From the NCBI RefSeq assembly GCF_037975245.1, contig NC_092564.1:12176484-12240483 (forward strand): a DNA stretch of 64,000 bases, given 5' to 3'. A program made the position numbers and the translations under genes. Below the pieces are notes generated by a model, which had not been told where the DNA came from, ran no database searches, and saw only the letters and a program-made list of their open reading frames with translations. The DNA comes from Apostichopus japonicus. Taxonomy: Eukaryota; Echinodermata; Holothuroidea; Aspidochirotida; Stichopodidae. Positions 28,251 to 47,296 of the stretch are shown piece after piece. Position 1 is the stretch's first letter; every line of letters starts with the position of its first letter.

Positions 28251-28260
28251 TTGTTAATTT

Positions 28261-31030
<2,770 letters not shown>

Positions 31031-31104
<74 letters not shown>
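31031..31104. repeat. (TA)n microsatellite, right of element D
   Basis: Pure TA for 74 bp starting directly after the CTCTG terminus at 31030. Confidence 0.95.
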
Positions 31105-31106
<2 letters not shown>

Positions 31107-31438
31107 TTGCTATATATATATATCCATTCAATCACACATCCATTCGTTCATTCATTTTATTCTGCATATATTTATATATCGTAATTGTTATTATTTTTTT
31201 TATTGAGAAATGATTCATTTTCCCTTAAATTGGTCCTTACATTGAAAATTGCCTGTTATACTTTATTTTATTTTTTTTTTTTTATGCAAATTAAAGTTAT
31301 GACTTACAAATAAATTAAGAACCGTCTGCTTTGAGACTAAATAGTGTTCTATACACTTTGAGTAAGTAGTAATTGTGTAGTTATGCCACTTAATTGTATG
31401 CTTGTATTTCAACTTTTGCACTCACCCATTTCTGCAGC

Positions 31439-31510
31439 GGCTTGGTGGTCTAGTGGTATGATTCTCGCTTAGGGTGCGAGAGGTCCCGGGTTCAATTCCC
31501 GGCCAAGCCC
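31439..31510 (+). tRNA. tRNA-Pro: tRNA-Pro(AGG) copy 1
   Basis: 72 nt. The acceptor stem GGCTTGG pairs with CCAAGCC, the anticodon loop is TTAGGGT (anticodon AGG) and the T arm is CCGGGTTCAATTCCCGG. The pol III terminator is the TTTTT after TTTCTC about 15 nt downstream. It lacks the conserved upstream element seen before the other copies, so it marks the left edge of the array. Confidence 0.95.
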
Positions 31511-32272
31511 ACAAATTTCTCTTTTTGTTATAACAGCTTACCTTTTTTATGTTCAGGAAAGTAGTAATTTATTTTATAGCCGACTTTAGCGATTTGCTTT
31601 TCGCAGGATATAGTCTCTTCGCAGCGTTTCATAGTACATTTCACTGTGTTTTTTTTTCAAACTGTAAATATTGCACGGTCCGGTATGTATTGTACAACGC
31701 TGTATCGGAAAACTCTTTTGTATAATGAAATTGGAAGAAACATAACTATTGTTATACAAATTCTGAAATGGTTACAAACATATATTCATATATTCGTATA
31801 AAGCATGGCATGGGCTACTTCCGGGTTCCTTCATCATTTCTTTACAATTAATGTACAATTATAATACCCGAAATAGACAAAATGCTCATTGCAACTTTTA
31901 TCATACGAAATTAGGTACACGCAGCTTTCGCAACCGTGCAACTAAGTTAAGCAATATCGTTAAACCTAAGGCTACAAAGAATTCATGAAATGTTAAAAAA
32001 AAAAAGAATTTATATCATCATATTCAATTATGTAAATGAGTTATTTACTTCAACAACTTGTGCATATTATGTAACAAACATTCACATTGTATTTATTAAT
32101 TACTTTTTTTTTAGGGAGCATTCCACTTTGTTAAGCTTTATAAACTTTAGGGAAGAATTCCCTCTACTTTGTACTTCTGTGAAAAAAACATATAAATAAA
32201 TAAATATATATTTCCCTACGATTTAGGTCCGAGCATGAACTTTTGGAGTCTGTGGAAAACATTAGTCGAAGC

Positions 32273-32344
32273 GGCTTGGTGGTCTAGTGGTATGATTCTC
32301 GCTTAGGGTGCGAGAGGTCCCGGGTTCAATTCCCGGCCAAGCCC
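32273..32344 (+). tRNA. tRNA-Pro: tRNA-Pro(AGG) copy 2
   Basis: Identical in sequence to copy 1, anticodon AGG. Preceded by the conserved GGAGTCTGTGGAAAAC element and followed by a TTTTT terminator. The 834-bp gap from copy 1 is about two unit lengths, so one copy may have been lost. Confidence 0.95.
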
Positions 32345-32690
32345 ATGAACTTCTCTTTTTGTTATAACAGCGTACCCTTTTTATGTTCAGGAAAGTAGTA
32401 ATTTAGCCTATAGCCGGCTTTAGCGATTTGCTTTTCACAAGATATGGTCTCTTCGCAGCGATTCGTAGTTCGTTTTAATGTTGTTTTCCCCAAACTGTAA
32501 ATATTGCACGGTCCTGTATGTATTGTTTAATTTTGTAACGGATAACTGGTTTGTTTTATGAAAATGAATGAAAGATCAATATTGTTATACAAACTCAGAA
32601 ATGGTTACAAAAATAAACTGCATATTTATTTTCCTACGATTGAGGTCCGAGCATGAACTTTTGGAGTCTGTGGAAAACTTTAGTAGAAGC

Positions 32691-32762
32691 GGCTTGATGG
32701 TCTAGTGGTATGATTCTCGCTTAGGGTGCGAGAGGTCCCGGGTTCAATTCCCGGCCAAGCCC
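32691..32762 (+). tRNA. tRNA-Pro: tRNA-Pro(AGG) copy 3, A7 variant
   Basis: As copy 1 but the last base pair of the acceptor stem is A7 opposite C66 (GGCTTGA start). All other stems are intact. Probably still functional. Confidence 0.9.
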
Positions 32763-33114
32763 ACGAACATCTCGTTTTGTTATGACAGCTTACCTTTTTA
32801 TGTTCAGGAAAATAGTATAATTTAGTCTATAGCCGGCTTTAGCGATTTGTTTTTCGCAGGATATGGTCTTTTCGCAGCGATCCGTAGTACATGTTACTGT
32901 TGTTTTATTTTTCAAACTGTAAATATTGCACGGTCCGGTATGTATTGTATAATGTTGTATCGGATAACTGTTTAGTATAATGATATTGGGAGAAAGATAA
33001 ATATTGTTATACAAACTCTGAAATGGTTACAAAAATAAACTGCATATTTATTTTCCTATACGATTGAGGTCCGAGCATGAACTTTTGGAGTCTGTGGAAA
33101 ACTTCTGTCGAAGC

Positions 33115-33186
33115 GGCTTGATGGTCTAGTGGTATGATTCTCGCTTAGGGTGCGAGAGGTCCCCGGTTCAATTCCCGGCCAAGCCC
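33115..33186 (+). tRNA. tRNA-Pro: tRNA-Pro(AGG) copy 4, two mismatches
   Basis: Carries the A7 change of copy 3 and a second change that breaks the middle pair of the T stem (CCCGGTTCAA instead of CGGGTTCAA). The B box is altered, so activity may be reduced. Confidence 0.8.
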
Positions 33187-33538
33187 ACGAACATCTCGTT
33201 TTGTTATGACAGCTTACCTTTTTATGTTCAGGAAAATAGTATAATTTAGTCTATAGCCGGCTTTAGCGATTTGTTTTTCGCAGGATATGGTCTTTTCGCA
33301 GCGATCCGTAGTACATGTTACTGTTGTTTTATTTTTCAAACTGTAAATATTGCACGGTCCGGTATGTATTGTATAATGTTGTATCGGATAACTGTTTAGT
33401 ATAATGATATTGGGAGAAAGATAAATATTGTTATACAAACTCTGAAATGGTTACAAAAATAAACTGCATATTTATTTTCCTATACGATTGAGGTCCGAGC
33501 ATGAACTTTTGGAGTCTGTGGAAAACTTCTGTCGAAGC

Positions 33539-33610
33539 GGCTTGGTGGTCTAGTGGTATGATTCTCGCTTAGGGTGCGAGAGGTCCCGGGTTCAATTCCC
33601 GGCCAAGCCC
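33539..33610 (+). tRNA. tRNA-Pro: tRNA-Pro(AGG) copy 5
   Basis: Same sequence as copy 1, anticodon AGG, all stems paired. It ends a nearly identical 424-bp duplicated unit, yet has G7 and an intact T stem, unlike copies 3 and 4. Confidence 0.95.
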
Positions 33611-34080
33611 ACGAACTTCATTTTTATTGTTTTTAAACAGCTTAACTTGTTATGCTCGGGAAAGTAGTGATTTATTTCAAATTATTAATATGATTAATTT
33701 TTGTAATTAGGTAGTTTTTAATTAACAGTTTTGTACAATCATTTTATTCAATAAACTGATAGAAAAGGAAAGTAGTACGGTAATTTAGCCTATAGCCCGC
33801 CGTAACGATTTGCTTTCCGCTGGATATGGTCTTTTGGCAGTGATTCGTGATTCGTGATTCGTAAGTTCGTTGCAATGTTGTTTTCCCCAAACTGTAAATA
33901 TTGCACGGTCCGGTATGTACTGTAAACTGTTGTATCGGATAACTGTTTTGTATAATGCAATTGGGAGAAAGATAACTATTGTTATACAATTCTGAAATGG
34001 TAACAAAAATAAACTGCATATTCCTACGATTGAGGTCCGAACATGAACTTTTGGAGTCTGTGGAAAACCTTTGTCGAAGC

Positions 34081-34152
34081 GGCTTGGTGGTCTAGTGGTA
34101 TGATTCTCGCTTAGGGTGCGAGAGGTCCCGGGTTCAATTCCCGGCCAAGCCC
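34081..34152 (+). tRNA. tRNA-Pro: tRNA-Pro(AGG) copy 6
   Basis: Same sequence as copy 1, anticodon AGG. Preceded by a longer spacer (542 bp) with an extra AT-rich segment at 33670-33760. Confidence 0.95.
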
Positions 34153-34498
34153 ATGAACTTCTCTTTTCGTTATAACAGCGTACCCTTTTTATGTTCAGGA
34201 AAGTAGTAATTTAGCCTATAGCCGGCTTTAGCGATTTGCTTTTCACAAGATATGGTCTCTTCGCAGCGATTCGTAGTTCGTTTTAATGTTGTTTTCCCCA
34301 AACTGTAAATATTGCACGGTCCGGTATGTATTGTATAAATTTTTAACGGATAACTGTTTTATTTTATGAAAATGAATGAAAGATAAATATGGTTATACAA
34401 ATTCTGAAATGGTAACAAAAATACACTGCATATTTATTTTCCTACGATTGAGGTCCGAGCATGAACTTTTGGAGTCTGTGGAAAACCTTTGTCGAAGC

Positions 34499-34570
34499 GG
34501 CTTGGTGGTCTAGTGGTATGATTCTCGCTTAGGGTGCGAGAGGTCCCGGGTTCAATTCCCGGCCAAGCCC
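34499..34570 (+). tRNA. tRNA-Pro: tRNA-Pro(AGG) copy 7
   Basis: Same sequence as copy 1, anticodon AGG, with the conserved upstream element and a TTTTT terminator in CTCTTTTTAAT. Confidence 0.95.
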
Positions 34571-34912
34571 ACGAACATCTCTTTTTAATAAGAGCTTACC
34601 ATTGAATGTTCAGGAATGTAGCTATTTAGCCTATAACCGGCTTTAGCGGTTTCCTTTTCGTAAGATATGGTCTCTTTGCAGCGATTCGTAGTACATTTTA
34701 ATGTTTTTTTTTCAAACTGTCAATATTGCACGGTCCGGTATGTATTGTGTTATTTTGTATAGGATAACTGTTTTGTATAATGAAATTGGAAGAAAGATAA
34801 ATATGGTTATACAAATTCTGAAATGGTAACAAAAATAGAGTGCGTATTTATTTTCCTACGATTGAGGTCCGAACATGAACTTTTAGAGTCTGTGGAAATC
34901 ACTATTCGAAGC

Positions 34913-34984
34913 GGCTTGGTGGTCTAGTGGTATGATTCTCGCTTAGGGTGCGAGAGGTCCCGGGTTCAATTCCCGGCCAAACCC
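34913..34984 (+). tRNA. tRNA-Pro: tRNA-Pro(AGG) copy 8, acceptor-stem mismatch
   Basis: As copy 1 except that the 3' acceptor strand reads CCAAACC, giving a C3-A70 mismatch. The anticodon AGG and the T arm are intact. Confidence 0.85.
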
Positions 34985-35293
34985 ACGAACATCTCTTTTT
35001 AGTAGCAGCTTACCTTTGAATGTTCAGGAAAGTAGTAATTTAGCCTATAGCCGGCTTTAGCGATTTGCTTTTCGCAAGATATGTTGTTTTCCCCAAACTG
35101 TAAATATTGCACGGTCCGGTAAGTATTGTATAAATTTTTAACGGATAACTGTTTTATTTTATGAAAATGAATGAAAGATAAATATGGTTATACAAATTCT
35201 GAAATGGTAACAAAAATAAACTGCATATTTATTTTCCTACGATTGAGGTCCGAGCATGGACTTTTAGAGTCTGTGGAAAACATTAGTCGAAGC

Positions 35294-35364
35294 GGCTTGG
35301 TGGTCTAGTGGTATGATTCTCGCTTAGGGTGCGAAAGGTTCCAGGTTCAATTCCCGCTAAGCCC
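35294..35364 (+). pseudogene. tRNA-Pro copy 9, degenerate
   Basis: The first 44 bases match copy 1, including the AGG loop. The T arm is damaged (GGTTCCAGGTTCAATTCCCG followed by CTAAGCCC), the acceptor 3' strand has lost a base and total length is 71. No T-run terminator follows closely. The likely decaying end of the array. Confidence 0.8.
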
Positions 35365-36076
35365 CAAATTATAAATACTTAATAATTATACAAGACGGTA
35401 AGGTAAGAGTGTCTTTATTGATATTTAAGTATGGCTACATCAGTAAAAACTAATCCTTAATTCAATTATTATTTATTGACTTGAGATGGTAGAAAATTTT
35501 CAAGCTAATGTATTATATGAGATTATTATATATTATTAGTTGAGATTATTATATGAGATGACATTTGTTTTTCAGTAAAAAGTATTTTGTAAAAACATAT
35601 CAATTTGGTGTAAAAGCATTTTTTATGTAATTTTGGCACCCGCGTTTATGCGACATTATGAATCTTTGATGTATAATATACAGTCCACTGTGCTTACGGT
35701 GTACGAGACGTATAGTATACGCAACACTTTTCACACAATTCATGGTCATCGTATAGGGATGAGATCATGATATTTTATCATGCGTAAAGATACAGAGTAC
35801 TAACAACAGGTCTACACTTACATCACTGATGATGAGGTAACGTAGATATATACCGCGGACAAACCACAATGTTCTCTTGATTTGGCGAGTGTGTTACCTG
35901 ACGTGCTCGTCCATCACTACACCCTTTCAACTATACTGTCAGGCCTGCTTAGAATATTTTCGATTAATATCAACTTCTCAATAGAATTGCAGTAATATCA
36001 AATTCTCAAATTAATGCAGCAATCGAAAAATTATTCTTTTATCTTCCAGGTTTTGTTTTTATTAAGAACAGTTAAG
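35365..36076. other. Region upstream of the lectin gene
   Basis: AT-rich. A possible 3' splice site, TCTTCCAG, ends near 36051, 25 bp before the lectin start codon, so a non-coding first exon may exist further left. No TATA box could be assigned with confidence. Confidence 0.4.
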
Positions 36077-43421
<7,345 letters not shown>

Positions 43422-43605
43422 GGTAGGGTTGTGGCACGTGGGCAGGTGGTGGGGTGGTGGGGAGTGGGGGGGGGAACAATTAGCAAACACATGAGACTTT
43501 CCTCATGTATACAAATTGCAAAATTGTACCGTAATTTCCACTAGTTTAAGACATTTAAGTAATCATCAAATAAGAAAACGAAAAAAAAACAGAATAATAA
43601 TGATA

Positions 43606-43636
43606 AATAAATAATGAATAATAATTATTAAATAAA
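43606..43636 (+). promoter_or_regulatory. Candidate polyadenylation signals of the lectin gene
   Basis: AATAAA occurs at 43606-43611 and 43631-43636, 185-215 bp after the lectin stop codon. Several overlapping AT-rich variants surround them, so which one is used is not certain. Confidence 0.5.
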
Positions 43637-43722
43637 GAAGTTCGTTCGCCATACATACCTACACTAAATGAGATATCTTGATCTCCTTCATGGCAAAATT
43701 ATCTGATGAGTGAGGATCATGC

Positions 43723-44001
43723 ATGGAAGCAGAAGAGATGCATGCGACATATACAAACACGAACACGGCTGTTAATAATCTCCGAAGACTCATCAAAAAG
43801 ACAAGGCTTGATATAATTAGTATTGTCTACATCCGCGATTTGCCTGTTCCTAACCATTGGGAAGAACCGACGTATTTAATAATTGAACATGACTGTAAAG
43901 GATCTTTCCAAAGAGTTGGAAAATTTTTAGTTCATATCTTGAAAAAACGGAATAGCAATATATATATAGACACTATACAAGACTATATGACCTATCGATG
44001 A
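43723..44001 (+). CDS. Small ORF with weak CARD/death-fold likeness (92 aa)
   Basis: An ATG-to-stop frame 300 bp after the lectin stop. It is rich in helix-forming residues: LRRLIKKTRLDIIS, then a hydrophobic stretch, then FQRVGKFLVHILKKRNSNIY and IDTIQDYM. The last part resembles the final two helices of CARD domains (R-V-x-x-L-L-x-x-L-x-x-R followed by an aromatic helix). Length is right for a single domain, but conserved positions are too few for a firm call. It could be a lone exon, a retrocopy or chance. Confidence 0.3.
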   Translation: MEAEEMHATYTNTNTAVNNLRRLIKKTRLDIISIVYIRDLPVPNHWEEPTYLIIEHDCKGSFQRVGKFLVHILKKRNSNIYIDTIQDYMTYR

Positions 44002-44681
44002 AGACAACCATAATTGTGCCGTGCCTAAAGTCACTCGTTAAACTGGATCTCAGACTTTTTGCCAGTGTATGGGTACATGATATATATGAAACTCAACAAC
44101 TGAGCAAATAATTTAAAGGAAAAATGCTTTCATCTCAATTTTTGTTTAATATTGACTGCAGCATATATGCAAAAATGTAGTGTAATATGTAAACCTTTGT
44201 AATTATATTGGTAGGTCTTTGTGAATATCATTAATCAAGTGAATACCATCAAGTAGCATATATATTCTCTGTTATTAATCGTTTACGTTCCCATGCATGC
44301 GTGGTTCCGAGGGACGGTGGGTGCGTAATTCCCCACCCCACACCCACACACAAACTTAAAAGTAGTTGTTAGCACAACGTGTAAACATAATTATGAACCT
44401 TGCTTATAGGATTAGATATGCCTCAGAATGTATCTTCTCACGTGTAAACATTTCAGCGACTCCAGGACCACACCCTCTCTATATTAAAACCCTCCATCCG
44501 CCCCTGGTTTCTTATGGAAATAAACTCTCTCTCTCTGTCATAGAGATAAAGATGTTAAAATTTCATAGCCAATTATCTGTAAGTTGTAAATCCATGTTAT
44601 TCGTGTAAGTTGTAATCTATAAGCCCTGGCGGGTTTCTCCCACATTTCTAGTCGCTTAAAGCGTCGTAAAAATAACTGCTG

Positions 44682-44714
<33 letters not shown>

Positions 44715-45556
44715 ATTATTATTATTATTATTATTATTATTACGACAAGTTTAACGAAACCAACAAGTAAAAATTATCGACCGTTCAGACGTGGTTCTTT
44801 ACTTTGTCTTTATTCCAGCATGGGCTTGAATAAACAGCAAATCAGAAGTTTGAAATTTGTCTCCAAAATTAGAACCAATTTGATTTCTGCAGCTAATACA
44901 CTGCTTTATCATGTACTGTTAGTTTCATATAATATCGAACCTTTTTAATCAAAGCATGAAATACTTTAATCGATATACAGTTTCATGATTTCCCAAAACA
45001 CTGGGCCCGGGGTGACAAGTTTCGAAAGATATTGAAATTAAAAAGGAGTGGGGATCGTCTGCAAGTTCATTTTTGTTGAAAACTTCAGAAGAGCGGCACT
45101 GGTTATCCTCCTTCTAGTCGCCTCTGTCCAGCATATTATAACTCTTGTTTACTTTATATTTGTTGTTGATCCTATAGTTGTATAAGGCCTTATATGCCTT
45201 TTCAACCGCTTAGAAACTTTGGTATTAGGGGCTATATAAATGCTATATAAATGTTATTTATTTCTATTATTATAATTATTATTATTATGATTATTTAAGG
45301 TTGAACCAACAGAGAAAATATATCTTAACATATTTAAAGTCTGAAAATATGTGACTTCGCTTTCAAACTTCTCTGTACTCGAATGTTAACTTTTCTTCCT
45401 ACACGTTGAATGGTATCATTAAGACAATTGGGGATATCTGTGAGTTTAGGTTTCACTTGTAATTAAGTATATCTTTTAAATTTGGATACAAACGAACTCG
45501 AATATCAGGCCAAGATTTTCAGAGCGGTTAAGGAGCAAATTAAAAATATGGCGCTC
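44002..45556. other. Intergenic, with an (ATT)n run
   Basis: AT-rich sequence with an (ATT)n microsatellite at 44682-44742 and a shorter ATT-rich stretch near 45265. No gene seen. Confidence 0.5.
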
Positions 45557-45591
45557 GGCTTGGTGGTCTTGGTGACATGATTCTCGTTAAG
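45557..45591 (+). pseudogene. Fragment of tRNA-Pro
   Basis: GGCTTGGTGGTCTTGGTGAC then ATGATTCTCGTTAAG matches the 5' half of the array tRNA-Pro with small changes, and stops in the anticodon loop. It lies 10 kb from the array, in the same orientation, with no conserved flank. Confidence 0.75.
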
Positions 45592-45673
45592 ATCATACGT
45601 ATTATTACCAACAGCGTTAAATACGTATAATTTATTTTCACTTTTTCGCGGTCAGTAAAATACCTACTATATA

Positions 45674-45962
45674 CCGATCGGCTATAGGCAATTGCATTGA
45701 TTTTATTTTGTCTCATGATATTAACTACAAATCCCCGAATTCAGCGTCCAAGTAGTCCCTTATAGACATAATTTACACGTAATAGTACCATCTCGAGCCT
45801 GTTTGGACTCGAAATAACAAATGTGCGACGTGATGCGGGAATTAACCCCTAACACGTAGCTTCGAGACATCATCTATACGTTATACACGTGTTCAACGAT
45901 ACTACATAGCTTCGACACGAGAAATAGATGACGTAATCACTGCAATTGCCTATAACCGATCG
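45674..45962. mobile_element. Possible small inverted-repeat element (about 290 bp)
   Basis: CGATCGGCTATAGGCAATTG at the left and CAATTGCCTATAACCGATCG at the right are inverses with one mismatch, bounding about 240 bp of AT-rich sequence. No clear target duplication, so the MITE call is tentative. Confidence 0.45.
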
Positions 45963-46127
45963 TTAATAGCTATTTAATGACCTTGCAATGGTTACTCTAG
46001 TGTATTAATTACAACTCATTATACATATTTACTAGTAAATCAGCGTCCAAAAAGTCCCTTATATAGACATAATTTACACGTAATAGTACTCTCTCGAGCC
46101 TGTTCGAGATCGTAAGAACAAATGTGC
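45742..46127. repeat. Direct repeat pair of about 88 bp, 299 bp apart
   Basis: 45742-45829 and 46041-46127 both read CAGCGTCCAA...AGTCCCTTATA, then GACATAATTTACACGTAATA, CTCGAGCCTGTT and AACAAATGTGC. Roughly nine in ten bases agree. The first copy lies inside the inverted-repeat element at 45674-45962. Confidence 0.8.
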
Positions 46128-46150
46128 ACAAGTGCACACCAAGTGCACAC

Positions 46151-46402
46151 CGTGGTGGCCCCTGTATGCTTCAGTACACCGTGGTGTACATTAGCACGCT
46201 GCCGACTGGTGGCCCCCTGTATGCTTCAGTACACCGTGGTGTCCCTTAGCACGCTGCGGACTGGTGGCCCCCTGTATGCTTCAGTACACTGACTGTGGTG
46301 TACCTTAGCACGCTCTGGACTGGTGGCCCCCTGTATGCTTCAGTACACTGACTGTGGTGTACCTTAGCACGCTCTGGACTGATGGCCCCCTGTATGCTTC
46401 AT
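46151..46402. repeat. Minisatellite, 55-59 bp unit, about 4.5 copies
   Basis: TGGCCCCCTGTATGCTTCAG recurs with its TGTATGC at 46163, 46218, 46273, 46332 and 46391. Each copy is followed by a GTGGTGTACCTTAGCACGCT-like segment. The two right-hand units carry a 4-bp GACT insertion, so the array grew by at least two steps. Confidence 0.95.
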
Positions 46403-47117
46403 TAAAGTGATCTAAACCTTTGCTAAAAGCTTAGGGTGGTAACTTGCTGAAATGGTTCAAGTGATTCCATGTCATTGAGAATTGTTGAATTAGGAAACAG
46501 ATGTCTCAATTTGGGGAAATGAACTCGAGAGTGGTAGTAGTTCAATACCCTCAATGAGTGACAAATAGATGACTTTAGATAACAATACTGATGACATGTA
46601 CGCTCTAAGGCCAGATTTAGAGGTTTTCAATATATGAAGGGAACATTTGGCATCGGCGGTCTCCCCCCCCCCCCTCTCCCACCCCCCTCTCTCTCTCTGC
46701 CCTGAAAACATTTGCGCGCACGTGCTCATGGATTCGTCCTAATAACGCCTCATTTTAAAAACTGTTTCATATGGAAGAAAGGTCCTCTAAGAGATGGATG
46801 AATGAATGTTCCATGACGCATAGGGTCAATGTCCTAGTTTTATCAGTTCGATACATCCAAAGATAATTAATTCGACAATGCCTTTGTTAACTGAATTGGG
46901 CCTACTACATTGTCCTCTGAAATAAATATAGGCGTGCCGCTGTTTAGTCTGTAAGTGTTGTGCGCCTTCACGTGCATTGTAGATTTACTTTGCCTTTAAT
47001 CATTATAAAGTTAGGTCAAGATGGCATAGGTAGCAATAATGGAAGATAAAGCCGCACAAATTCATGAGAGAACAAAATACAAGAGAAAAAAAAAACAAAT
47101 TAAGAAAGGACATAGTT

Positions 47118-47131
47118 TTTATTAATTTATT
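47118..47131 (-). promoter_or_regulatory. Candidate polyadenylation signals of the minus-strand membrane-protein gene
   Basis: Two AATAAA signals on the minus strand (TTTATT at 47118-47123 and 47126-47131), about 170 bp past the stop codon at 47297. Confidence 0.5.
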
Positions 47132-47155
47132 TATAGCAGACTGATACAAAAAAAA

Positions 47156-47230
47156 TTGGTTAATAAATTTTTGGTAAATAAATTTTTGGTAAATAAATTT
47201 TTGGTAAATAAATTTTTGGTAAATAAATTT
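47156..47230. repeat. 15-bp tandem repeat, five copies
   Basis: TGGTAAATAAATTTT repeats five times with little change, in the 3' flank or UTR of the minus-strand gene. Confidence 0.9.
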
Positions 47231-47296
47231 TAGATAAAAAAATAATTAATAAGTTTTAGGTTTTGGAAAAAAAGTTAAAAAAAAGTAACATGACAC

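Larger units (their letters stand above)
31439..35364 (+). repeat. Tandem tRNA-Pro array with repeated flanks
   Basis: Nine tRNA-Pro copies in one orientation start at 31439, 32273, 32691, 33115, 33539, 34081, 34499, 34913 and 35294. Spacings are 834, 418, 424, 424, 542, 418, 414 and 381 bp. The spacers are homologous. Each has TTCAGGAAAGTAGTAATTTA, GGCTTTAGCGATTTGC, ATATTGCACGGTCCGGTATG and, about 50 bp before the next tRNA, GAGGTCCGAGCATGAACTTT then GGAGTCTGTGGAAAAC. The 424-bp units at 32763-33186 and 33187-33610 look nearly identical, a very recent duplication. Confidence 0.95.
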
